Assembly (NCBI GenBank): GCA_048213135.1
Contig: PS015157.1
Span: 66,162-87,224 of the forward strand
Origin: Reclinomonas americana ATCC 50394
Lineage: Eukaryota; Jakobida; Jakobea; Jakobida
Direction of reading: 5' to 3'
Length of the DNA stretch: 21,063 nucleotides
Positions within the stretch are counted from its first letter, which is position 1. Each line of letters opens with the position of its first letter. The notes beneath the pieces are model-generated. The model was not told where the DNA came from and did not search any database. It saw only the letters and a program-made list of their open reading frames with translations. The translations under genes and the position numbers were made by a program. This document shows, one piece after another, positions 9,224-17,804 of this stretch.

Positions 9224-10542
9224 CGAACGAACGGAAACACACNNNNNNNNNNNNNNNNNNNNNNNNNNNNNNNNNNNNNNNNNNNNNNNNNNNNNNNNNN
9301 NNNNNNNNNNNNNNNNNNNNNNNNNNNNNNNNNNNNNNNNNNNNNNNNNNNNNNNNNNNNNNNNNNNNNNNNNNNNNNNNNNNNNNNNNNNNNNNNNNNN
9401 NNNNNNNNNNNNNNNNNNNNNNNNNNNNNNNNNNNNNNNNNNNNNNNNNNNNNNNNNNNNNNNNNNNNNNNNNNNNNNNNNNNNNNNNNNNNNNNNNNNN
9501 NNNNNNNNNNNNNNNNNNNNNNNNNNNNNNNNNNNNNNNNNNNNNNNNNNNNNNNNNNNNNNNNNNNNNNNNNNNNNNNNNNNNNNNNNNNNNNNNNNNN
9601 NNNNNNNNNNNNNNNNNNNNNNNNNNNNNNNNNNNNNNNNNNNNNNNNNNNNNNNNNNNNNNNNNNNNNNNNNNNNNNNNNNNNNNNNNNNNNNNNNNNN
9701 NNNNNNNNNNNNNNNNNNNNNNNNNNNNNNNNNNNNNNNNNNNNNNNNNNNNNNNNNNNNNNNNNNNNNNNNNNNNNNNNNNNNNNNNNNNNNNNNNNNN
9801 NNNNNNNNNNNNNNNNNNNNNNNNNNNNNNNNNNNNNNNNNNNNNNNNNNNNNNNNNNNNNNNNNNNNNNNNNNNNNNNNNNNNNNNNNNNNNNNNNNNN
9901 NNNNNNNNNNNNNNNNNNNNNNNNNNNNNNNNNNNNNNNNNNNNNNNNNNNNNNNNNNNNNNNNNNNNNGCACGAAGCAAGAGCTGAGTGAGAGAGAGAG
10001 GAGGGGGGAGGTGCGTGTGTGTGTGTGTGTGTGTGTCTCTCTCTCTCTCTCTCTCTCTCACTACCAACCTGGGAACAAGATGACTGGCTTGCGGAAGGCC
10101 GCGACCGCATTCGGATTGGGATGATCAGCCAAGAACTCAATGCCGGCCTCACCGGGGAATTCATGAGTCACACGGTCGCCAGCGGGGCAACTGCAAGAGA
10201 GAGAGAGAAGGGAGAAGTGAGAGAAGACAAAAGGAGACACCAGTCAAAAAGTTCTGTCTGACACCAATACCCTCTTTCTCTTCTCTTCTCCCTTCATCTC
10301 TCTCTCTCTCTCTCGCTCTTCTCTTCTCTCTCTGACACACACACACATACACACCGCATTGTGTTGAACAATGAGTCACGCGCATCATCGCAGTCCAGCA
10401 TCACTTCGCCGGCGAGCTGCGCGGGACCCGCCCACTCCTTTGTCAGCGGCACCTGGCGTCCTGCATGCGCCACCTCGCTGCCACACAACACCAGCGCCAC
10501 TACTAGCGCCAAGATGAGCGTGCACTTTCCGCTCGAAATCAT
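7899..10542 (-). CDS. LCAT/PLA2G15-like lysosomal or secreted phospholipase A2/acyltransferase (interrupted by an assembly gap)
   Basis: Exons: 10542-10355, 10190-10069, unknown exon(s) in the gap, 9132-9011, 8943-8751, 8690-8377, 8311-8171, 8107-8027 and 7952-7899 (TGA). Residues 1 to about 27 form a signal peptide (hydrophobic ILALVVALVLC, likely cut after AHA). Family landmarks follow: KPVILFPG, VGYRAGVDLRGAPYDWRLP, the nucleophile elbow VVLVAHSMGG (Ser codon at 8824-8826), LVTLGAPWLGAVKALR, YCLHGSGVPTE, GDGDGTVPLESLK (acid Asp) and KDHMGIL (His codon at 8042-8044). The Ser-Asp-His triad is therefore intact. The order matches human PLA2G15, which deacylates phospholipids in lysosomes. The spacing of AHSMG and LGAPWLG favours PLA2G15 over plant PDAT or plasma LCAT. 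A segment of about 70 residues between signal peptide and KPVILFPG is longer than in the human enzyme. The last exon is only 18 codons; without it the protein would read into the intron at 8026. Confidence 0.9.
9159..9242. repeat. Long (CA)n microsatellite at the edge of the assembly gap
   Basis: An uninterrupted CA run spans 9171-9222, extended on the left by an interrupted stretch from 9159. It lies in an intron of the phospholipase gene. The sequence becomes N at 9243, so the repeat probably caused the assembly break. Confidence 0.92.
9243..9969. other. Assembly gap (727 N)
   Basis: All bases are N. It falls inside the phospholipase gene between the KPVILFPG exon (10190-10069) and the DFLDRGWG exon (9132-9011). 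By comparison with PLA2G15, roughly 80-100 residues, including the lid or cap region after the first strand, should be coded here. Open frames drawn across the N run are meaningless. Confidence 0.98.
10013..10058. repeat. Adjacent (GT)n and (CT)n microsatellites
   Basis: A GT run (10013-10036) passes directly into a CT run (10036-10058) in the phospholipase intron, ten bases inside the exon at 10069. On the sense (minus) strand this reads GA then CA repeats immediately after the splice donor. With the CA tract at 9159 it brackets the gap. Confidence 0.85.
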
Positions 10543-10814
10543 CGCGACGATGCGGCCAATACGTGGAGCAGGACATGTGCGAGCATGAACGTCTCATTGT
10601 GTCGTCGTGCAGCGCTGCTGCAAATGGTCGTGGTATGCTGTGTCGTTGTGTGCAGTACGGTGCGCGGGCGAACAGTGTTTCTTTCTGGTTGAGGACTGAT
10701 TTTTTCGGTGCGTGAAGTTGTCGATAAACGTCGAAGTGCGGGTCTCCCGTGCGTGCATGTGCCTGTCGCGACACGGGCCGTTGGACATAGCTGATCAGCG
10801 CCTTGTCCCACAAC

Positions 10815-10838
10815 GGGTAAAGGGTCAAGGGTCAAGGG
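10815..10838 (+). promoter_or_regulatory. Putative G-quadruplex / heptad G-run array
   Basis: Four GGG runs at 10815, 10822, 10829 and 10836 are spaced exactly 7 nt apart with 4-nt loops (TAAA, TCAA, TCAA), meeting the usual G3N1-7 quadruplex rule. A second partial array, with GGG at 10919 and 10926 and the same TAAA loop, lies 80 bp downstream. The 7-nt period resembles telomere-type repeats in form, but the unit (GGGTMAA) is not a known telomere repeat that I can name. Confidence 0.6.
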
Positions 10839-10946
10839 TAGAGAAACAACGATTCCACGCGAGCGATGAGGCATATAGGGTAGAAAAAGACGCTGATCAC
10901 ACTCACGAATCGGTTCAAGGGTAAAGGGTTGAGGAAGACACTGATT

Positions 10947-10954
10947 TCACGTGA
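10947..10954. promoter_or_regulatory. Palindromic E-box TCACGTGA
   Basis: TCACGTGA is the core bound by MiT/TFE-type bHLH-zip factors (the CLEAR/M-box element in animals) and by other CACGTG-binding bHLH proteins. It lies about 400 bp upstream of both the lysosomal-type phospholipase and importin-5 start codons. I noticed no other full palindromic copy in the window. Function here is inference. Confidence 0.35.
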
Positions 10955-11372
10955 TTTCAATGCAAATGGACAAATTTAGGCAAGGCGCTGATCAGCTTTA
11001 TCCAATGACCATATGCGACACGGCGATCCACCGAACTTAGACCTTGCCGATCGACGTGTGATCATGTGTCTCGGCGCTCGCTGCGACATTTGAATTCGAT
11101 TGCGACTCTTCGCTGACTGCAGCGCTGGCCATGGGCCTCGTCCACGGTAGATGCCTGCCTGCTTGCGTATACGTACGGACGCTCCATCGACACCCCACAT
11201 CCACTGTCATCACCATCACATCAGCGGGGGTTTGCGTTTGCCTCATTTTTGCGGGAAAGTGGCACCTGAAAAATCTTCTCGTTTTGCGAGAGAACAGTTC
11301 GAGCGACAGCCAGCTCGCCGCACTCCCCTCTGCCGTTATCCACCACCTTGTTATCCGCTATAGATCCATAAA

Positions 11373-14300
11373 ATGGTTTGCGCTCGCGTGGCCTGTGCGC
11401 GTGTGTGAGCCTGAACATTGTCAAACCTCTCACTCCTACTCCCACCCCCTGCTCTCCTCCTCTTCTTCTTCTGCTGCTGCCGTCCTTCTCCAGTGCACTC
11501 CCGAGGACGTGGAGAATGCGTTGTACGCCATGCTCTCGGGCGACAATCCCGAAATCCGTCGCGCCGAGGCATACTTTGCCAGTGGACTCGCGCACCCCGA
11601 CTCTCTCTCGCTCTCCTACATCCAGATCATCAGACAGCACAACGATCCCAAGGTGAGCACCGCTCCCTGAGAGGTGGCAGAAGAAGAGAGAGTATTTCCG
11701 ATTTGGGCTCTGCGTGCTCGTGCATGTGCATGTGCACGAGCGACCTGTGAGGCGCCCCAGAATCGCTCCCCGATCGCTCTCCGTCGCAAGTCGTGTCTTT
11801 CTGTGTGCATGTGTGTGTGAGAGCGAGAACGAGAGGGGCATCGCTCGCTTGCTCGACGATCAGTTTGACACTGAAGCGGCTCGCTTGGGTGCACACAGGT
11901 CCGCCAAGGCGCTGCTGTGCTGATGCGCAAGGTGTTTACGATGGATGAGACCGATGTGTGGGCGGCGCTGGAGAAGGACACACAGCTGGCGCTCAAGGCG
12001 GAGCTGCTGGCGGCCATCAATGAGGAGCAGCAGGAGAACATTGCACGCAACGTGTGCGACGTGATTGGCACCGTGTGCGCCTGCTCGGCCGAGGAAGGTG
12101 TGTACTCTCCCCCACCCGCCACCCTCCCGCTCACCGCGGTTGTTGACCTAGTAGCACCCACACACACACGCAGGCTGGCCCGAGCTGCTTCCGGCACTGT
12201 TCCAGTTGGCGCACGCCGATCGCCCGATTATGCGCGAGGCTGCACTGCTGATCTTCAACGAGGTGTGCGGCTACGTGGCCGGCATTGAGGAGGCGATCGA
12301 CGCCATCAAGCCCATCTTTGTGGCCGGTCTGAACGATTCAGCCATAAATGTGCGCGTGGAGGCCATCCGCACCGTCCTGGGATTTGTGTTGACGCTGAAA
12401 AAGGCCAGCGATCGCAAGAAGCTGCAGGGTGAGTGAGAGTCGGGAGTGAGTGATCATGGGTTGACGCCAACTGACGGTGCACACGCATGTTGCAGACCTC
12501 GTGCCTGCCAGCCTCGAAACGTGCCTCTTTTGCGTCACCGCCGGCGATCACGACGCCTCCCAAAAGTGCTTCGAGGTTGTGATCGAGGTGGCCGAGAGCC
12601 GCCCCGCCTTCCTCAAGCCCTACCTCAACGACGCCGCCGCCCTGTTTTACCAGTTTGCCAGCACGCCAAGTGTGCCGTTCGACCTGCAGTCGCAGTCGCT
12701 GGAGTTCCTCACCACACTGTGCGAGCAAATCCCCGAGACCATGCGCGGCATGGCCAACTTTGTGCCGACCATTTTGGAGCTCGGCGTGCAATGGCTGTTG
12801 AGCTACGAGCCAGAGGAGGACTGGGGCTCCAAGGTGGAGACCGACGAGCTGGAGGATGTACCGTATGACATTGGCTTGGAGACTCTGGATCGTGTGGCCA
12901 CTGCAATTGGCGGCGACTTTGTCGCGCCGCTGGTGGTCGACACCGTCAACACGCTGGCCTACAGCGAGGACTGGAAGGGTCGGTTCGCGGCGCTGCAGAT
13001 CTTGACTGTCATTGCCGAGGGGTGCACTGCCGAGTTTGAGAGCGAGCTGCAGAACCTCATTCCGTTGCGTCTTGGTCACACGCGTGAGATGATTCCGCGC
13101 TCGTCTCTCATTCGTGCGTGCACAGTCTGATTGTGGATCGCGTGTCGGACCCGCAAATGCACGTGCGGTGGGCGGCACTGGGCACGATTGGCCAGTTCTG
13201 CATCGACATTTCACCGAGGATGCAGCATGACTTTTACGAGCCGCTGCTGAACAGCATGATCCAGACCATGGAGGATCCGGTCGTTCGCGTGCAGGCGCAG
13301 GCTGCGTCGATTGTGCAAAACTTCTTCGACTTGGCCGACACTGAGTTTGTGACGTCGACACTGGATGAGTTTGTCGACCCGCTGCTCACCAAGCTGGTGA
13401 CGGTGCTGGAGTCGCCGGTGCACATGGTGCGCGAGGAGGGTGTCAAGTCCATCTCGTCGCTGGCGCAGTGCTCGGAGGGCCACTTTGGACCGGTATGTGT
13501 GTGTGTGTGTGTGTGTTGGGAATGCATGTGTTTCATTCCCAGTCAGTCGGTTCCTCACCCTCTGTGTGTCCACGCAGTACTACGAGTCGCTGATGCACGT
13601 GCTGAAGACGATGCTGGCGTCGTGCACGACGGTGCGTGACCAGGAGCTGCGCGGCCGCATCTTTGAGGCCATGTCGCTGGTGTGCTGCGCCGTCGGCAAG
13701 GAGATGTGCATCAATGATGCGCTCGGCTTGATGCAAGTGATGGGCGACGTTGGTGAGTGGGCGGGGAGTCACATTTCTTCTTGCAATACGAGTGTGTCAC
13801 TGATTTGTCGATGTTCCAGCCGCTCACTTGAAGTACGAGGACCCGGAGACGGAGCTCATCCAGCAGGCCTACACTCGCCTCTGCTCGGTGCTCAAGGAGG
13901 ACTTTGTGCCGTACCTGCGCTTTGTCATCCCGGGCCTGCTTGTGTGCGTTCGCCGCGAGACCGAGATGCTCGTGACGTGTGGCGATGAGCCAGAGCCGGA
14001 CCCAGAGGACGGCTGGGGCACCATGACATTCGAGTTCAAGGGTGTCGGTGAGTGCCCCCGTCTCTCTGCGCTTGATTGTTCTCACGGCATTTTGGCTGAT
14101 AATGTCACTTGGTCACACGTAGGTGTGCGTCGTGTGTCGATCAGAACCACGGAGCTGCAGGAAAAGGCGGCGGCGCTGGACAAGCTGTTGGACTACGTGA
14201 CAACGCTGGAGGGCGGTTACGCCGAGTTCANNNNNNNNNNNNNNNNNNNNNNNNNNNNNNNNNNNNNNNNNNNNNNNNNNNNNNNNNNNNNNNNNNNNNN

Positions 14301-15679
14301 NNNNNNNNNNNNNNNNNNNNNNNNNNNNNNNNNNNNNNNNNNNNNNNNNNNNNNNNNNNNNNNNNNNNNNNNNNNNNNNNNNNNNNNNNNNNNNNNNNNN
14401 NNNNNNNNNNNNNNNNNNNNNGTTGACGGAGATGCTCAACTTCCTCCTCACTGCGAGCTCTGAGCGTCGCGAGAAGTTGCAGGGTTCGTGCATGTGTCGC
14501 CGTATGCGTGTTTGTGTGTTTGGCTCATGTCGCGCTCTCGACAGCTGACATGGCGGAGGAGTTGGCGGAGGGTGCGGAGGAGAATGCCTTTGAGGACAGG
14601 TTCGAGTTCGAGAACATGATCATTGGACAGTGGTCGGAATTCACCGGCGGCCTGATCAAGACACACGAGACATTCCTGCCGTTCTTCTACGAGACCTTCT
14701 GGCAGGCCGTGTGCTCCATGGCGGTGCGTTGAAGAAAATGGATGATGAGCCGCGTGCGTTGCACAGAATCTAATCTCTCTCTCTGGTTTTAGTCGACCGA
14801 CTCGGTGCACGCGTACCGCCTGGCCGCCGTGTGTGTGTTCTGCGACCTGATCGAGTTCGCCAACGCGGTCGTGTCGGAGAATGCGCCGTTCATTCTGCAG
14901 ACTCTGATCTCGTACACGACCGACGACTCGGAGGAGATTCGACAGACCTCGATGTACGGCTGCAGTTTGTTTGCGGAGCGCGCGCCGCCAGAGGTGTGGA
15001 GCCAGTGTGCTGACAGTTGCGTGACGACGAGTGGTGGCGAGGGCAGGGAGGGGAGTGTGGCTGGGGCTGACAGTGCAAACGCGCAGCATTGATTCCGCTC
15101 TTTGTTCGCATGTCGGACAAGGAGGCACACAACTCAATTAGGAGGTTTGAGGGCGCACGCTGCAACGCCGTCAACGGGCTGTGGAGGGCGCTCACATGCC
15201 ACCCGGAGTCGTTCAGCAATGCCGACGAGGTGAGCCAACTCATTTACTCTGTTTTCTTGTTGTGCACCCTGCCGTGTTACTCACATGAGCGCAATGCAGA
15301 CCTTCTCGTACTGGTTCAACCATCTGCCAGTGATGGGCGATCCGGGCGAGGCGAAGAAGGTGTACGACGTGCTGATGGGCCTCATTGAATCGTTCGTTGC
15401 ATGCATCTTGTCGTCATCGTTGTTGTTGCTGGTTGCTCATGATTGTTTCTCTTCAGTCAACACCCGGTGGTCACCGCCGTGGAATCGCTGCCGCGAGTGG
15501 TGGAAGTCTTCTCGAGCGTGTGGGGCTCGCAGTTCATCACTGAGGAGACCGGGCGCAAGGCTGCGCAGTACCTCCAGCACCTGCAAGCCTCGGGCATCAA
15601 TCTGGAACAATACGCCGCACACCTCTCCGCCAAGCACCAGAAGCGCCTGCGCCGATTGATGGCTGCCCCAGTGGCTTGA
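11373..15679 (+). CDS. IPO5: Importin-5 / karyopherin beta-3 (IPO5, yeast Kap121/Pse1 family), interrupted by an assembly gap
   Basis: In-phase exons: ATG at 11373-11375, then 11494-11652, 11899-12097, 12174-12428, 12496-13063, 13126-13492, 13578-13752, 13820-14047, 14123 into the gap, gap to 14483, 14545-14723, 14793-15006, 15087-15229, 15300-15391 and 15457-15679 (TGA). HEAT repeats run throughout. Landmarks: ENALYAMLSGDNPEIRRAE, VRQGAAVLMRKVF, WPELLPALFQ, ALLIFNEVCGYV, QSQSLEFLTTLCE, the linker EPEEDWGSKVETDELED, HVRWAALGTIGQFCID, MEDPVVRVQAQAASIVQNF, VKSISSLAQ, TTELQEKAAALDKLLDYV, YWFNHLPVMGDPGEAKKVYD and a basic C-terminus (AKHQKRLRRLM). This is the order of IPO5, which carries ribosomal proteins and other cargo into the nucleus under RanGTP control. 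The first exon is uncertain: M|gtttgc and in-phase donors up to 27 nt later all join to CTPEDV. The small introns are 61-80 nt. Confidence 0.93.
14231..14421. other. Assembly gap (191 N) inside the importin-5 gene
   Basis: All bases are N. The exon entering the gap ends at GGYAEF and the exon leaving it starts at LTEMLNFLL. The frames on the two sides do not agree without an intron or a length error. By comparison with metazoan IPO5 roughly 100 or more residues are missing here, more than 191 nt can code, so the gap length is probably an estimate. Confidence 0.95.
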
Positions 15680-15807
15680 GAGAGAGAGAGAGAGATGGAG
15701 AGGGGGTGTGGAAATAAGTGTGTTGTTGTTTGTGTGTGTGTGTGTCTATCCTCAAGTCATAATCTCATCGTCGTTAACAATGTATGCATCGTATTATCAC
15801 AATCTCA

Positions 15808-16092
15808 TCATGATGGTGGCTTGTTGGATGTCACGGCAGTCGTCCACGCACTCATCGATTGCAGCACTTGCGCCTGCGTCTGCTGCAGTTCGCCCTCTGC
15901 GCCACAGAAGCGATTGAGTCGCTCCAGTGAATCGTTCCTGCGAGAGGCGAAATACACGCATGCGCACACAAGCAAGCGACTCGTGAGCATCAGTGTTGCA
16001 CTGCTGTCTCTCCCTCTCACACACAGTCGACGAAACAGTTGCTCCACTGTTGCACGCACGGCGTACAGGTCCCTTTCCACGCGTTCCGACAT
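15808..16092 (-). CDS. Small two-exon coiled-coil protein, family not recognised
   Basis: Two exons, 16092-16025 and 15937-15808 (stop TGA), join in phase across an 87-nt intron with good GT-AG ends to give 65 residues. The protein begins MSERVERDLYAVRATVEQLF and continues RRLNDSLERLNRFCGAEGEL, then QQTQAQVLQSMSAWTTAV. Leucine/valine heptad spacing suggests one helix or coiled coil. Size and character recall small subunits of BLOC-1/BORC-type or SNARE-associated complexes, but I cannot assign one. An in-frame TGA lies just upstream of the ATG, supporting the start. It is convergent with importin-5 (128 bp between stops, GA and GT repeats) and divergent from the membrane protein gene (96 bp). 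An overlapping open frame ending at 15797 also crosses exon 2 but does not join exon 1 in phase. Confidence 0.6.
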   Translation of the reverse strand: MSERVERDLYAVRATVEQLFRRLCVRGRDSSATLMLTSRLLVCACVYFASRRNDSLERLNRFCGAEGELQQTQAQVLQSMSAWTTAVTSNKPPS

Positions 16093-16188
16093 AACATGCA
16101 ATCAAAATGGTCCTGTTGTGTCCTCTCCACAGTGCAGTAAGAGACGCAAGGAGAGAGGGTCTGTGTGTGCGTGAGAGAGAGAGAGAGG

Positions 16189-17681
16189 ATGGCACAATGC
16201 GAGATCTCTCGCATCACGTGTGCCATCTTTTGCTGCACGTGTGTGTCACTGCTCATCTCCTTTGTGTATCATGTCATTGCGTTTTGGTCCTCCGAGTCGA
16301 GAAAGTTGCATACCACACACACACACACACGCTCTCCGCCCACTCCTCTCCTCTCGATCACCAACGAAGAGAAGCAGACAGACATGATGCTGTGACAACT
16401 GCGATCACTCATTCTCTCTCTCTGTACGTCTTCACAGGAGCTGGCAAAGACACAACTATCAGCAGTTCATCACGTTGCAGGTTTTGCGATTCACGGCTTC
16501 TGTGCAGAGTGCAGGTCTCCGCTTTGCATTGATTTCCCTGCCACAAAATGTCTTCTCGCTTCTCTCACCGCACTCTCCTGTTGACAACAGCTGTGGTCAC
16601 TCGCTCGTGCGCCGGTCAGTTTCCGTGCCCACTGCACATCTATGACATGCCACGTTCGTACAGGAGTGTGTTGAGTTGTCGTTTCACCGCCTCGTCCTCA
16701 TGCACCCCGGCCGCGCGCAGCTGTGCTGATGGTGGACCAGACGTCGACCAGCTTCAACGCCCTGCTCATCCTCTGCTACTGGTTCTTTGTGTTCTGGGCG
16801 CTGACTGCCACCGATCGCAACGAGCGACGGGTGCGACGGTCGGTGCTGTGGTCGGCGCTGCTGGGTGGCGTGCTGCTGGTGGCGCTCGCCCTGTTTCTGT
16901 TCCTCAATGGGTACTACTGTGCGGCGTCGGATGCGACGACGCCGCGGCCCGAGTCGTGCACCCGGTGGGATGTATGGGTGGCGGTGGTGGGCGTGCCAGC
17001 CGTGTGCATCCTGCTGTTGCCGGTGATCACCATGTTGCATTACCTGCTGAAGAATCGGTCGCCCAACCCGCTCATTCGGAAGGCGCTGTGGAAGGTGGGT
17101 GGGCGGAGTGGAGAGAAGAAGAGGAGCGCCATGCGATGTGCTCATTCGTGTGTTGTTGCTGCCAGACGGTATTCTTCTCGTCGGTGATCGCCCTTGCCGG
17201 GTTTCTGTTGATTATCAATTACCTCGGTTCCGGTGCGTCTGTTCCGCTCTTGCCCGTGCGCTGACGTATGGTGGTAGCTCATGTCTGTACAACAGCACTC
17301 GAGAGTGACTGGGCGTTCAACTCTGTCAACATTTTCGTGCTGTACTGTGTGGTGCGCAAGTTGTTTAGCGTCTTCGTATCGCCGATCCACTCAACCGTGT
17401 GCTGCATCTGACAGTACTCTCTAATTGGTCTCGGCGTGGTGGTGCTACTGCATACACCGCGGATTCGATACCGCCCGACCCACCTGCAGCAAATGGACAT
17501 GAACCGCCGCTCGGTGCCCGCTGATGCGGCCTACGACTCCCTCTCGTCTGCGCCCGACGCCACCACCACCCTGCCGTACACCAAAGTGTCGGCCACCATT
17601 TCCGTGCCCTACCGGAGTGAGCAGCACGACTTGCTACCGCCCGCACCCAGTCCCTCGCCCGATAATCGATCCATGTTCTAA
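16189..17681 (+). CDS. Seven-helix membrane protein, TOM1/TOM3/GPR137-like (tentative)
   Basis: Secure exons: 16189-16304, 16438 to about 16549 or 16614, about 16721-17094, 17166-17232, 17296-17351 and 17415-17681 (TAA). Hydrophobic segments: CAIFCCTCVSLLISFVYHVI, a weaker one around FITLQVLRFTASV, NALLILCYWFFVFWAL, SALLGGVLLVALALFLFL, VWVAVVGVPAVCILLLPVI, FFSSVIALAGFLLIINYL and NIFVLYCVYSLIGLGVVVLL. A Pro/Ser/Thr-rich tail of about 60 residues follows, probably cytosolic. VLMVDQ before the third helix, FWA at its end and a charged loop after it resemble the TOM1/THH1 and GPR137 families, which sit in vacuolar or lysosomal membranes. The Wntless/TMEM181 (GOST) family is a weaker alternative. 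Exon boundaries between 16550 and 16720 are unresolved because frames change there. An AATAAA follows the stop. Confidence 0.62.
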
Positions 17682-17719
17682 AAAATCACCGTGTATAATC
17701 TCGATCTCACCCCTTGTTT

Positions 17720-17725
17720 AATAAA
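17720..17725 (+). terminator. Polyadenylation signal AATAAA of the membrane protein gene
   Basis: AATAAA occurs 39 bp after the TAA stop of the plus-strand membrane protein gene, at normal distance for a cleavage/polyadenylation signal. The opposing minus-strand gene stops at 17805, so the two 3' ends share about 120 bp. Confidence 0.6.
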
Positions 17726-17804
17726 AGATGATGCTCTTGTTGTTGCTGTTGTTGATGATGGCGAGAGACTGTTGCTACAATGCAAGGGAAAAGGCGAGAC
17801 ACCC

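Larger units (their letters stand above)
10789..10997. repeat. 17-bp perfect inverted repeat with a third internal partial copy
   Basis: AGCTGATCAGCGCCTTG at 10789-10805 recurs as its exact reverse complement at 10981-10997, with 175 bp between the arms. Each arm contains the palindrome AGCTGATCAGC (or its reverse). A third CGCTGATCA lies between them at 10891-10899. No clear target-site duplication flanks the arms, so a small transposon is possible but unproven; paired sites for a dimeric DNA-binding protein fit equally well. Confidence 0.7.
10543..11372. promoter_or_regulatory. Divergent intergenic region between the phospholipase (-) and importin-5 (+) genes
   Basis: This 830-bp region is the longest non-coding stretch in the window and must hold both promoters. 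I find no supported gene in it; the open frames on both strands lack recognisable domains and are Arg-rich. It carries a G-run array, a long-arm inverted repeat and a palindromic E-box, listed separately. The part nearest importin-5 (11221-11372) is AT-richer and contains the likely 5' leader. Confidence 0.6.

Noticed and set aside
9028-10164. Open frames crossing the N run on both strands
   Set aside because: They are artefacts of translating N; the flanks are CA/GT repeats in an intron.
10385-10828. Minus-strand open frame of 147 codons upstream of the phospholipase exon 1
   Set aside because: It overlaps the signal-peptide exon in another frame, is Arg/His-rich and has no domain. The signal-peptide reading splices in phase to the rest of the enzyme.
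10815-10838. Interstitial telomere sequence
   Set aside because: The 7-nt GGGTMAA unit does not match TTAGGG or TTTAGGG in either orientation, so I describe it only as a G-run array.
10543-11372. tRNA or other RNA gene in the long intergenic region
   Set aside because: GGTTCAAG near 10912 hints at a B box, but no cloverleaf, A box or matching acceptor stem can be drawn around it.
11131-11670. Plus-strand open frame of 179 codons running into importin-5 exon 2
   Set aside because: Its upstream half crosses a pyrimidine-rich tract ending in CCAG, a typical intron end. The residues before CTPEDV do not resemble an importin N-terminus, so a short first exon at 11373 is preferred.
12306-13361. 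Minus-strand open frame of 351 codons
   Set aside because: It is antisense to importin-5 exons with clear HEAT repeats on the plus strand, and it crosses several importin introns.
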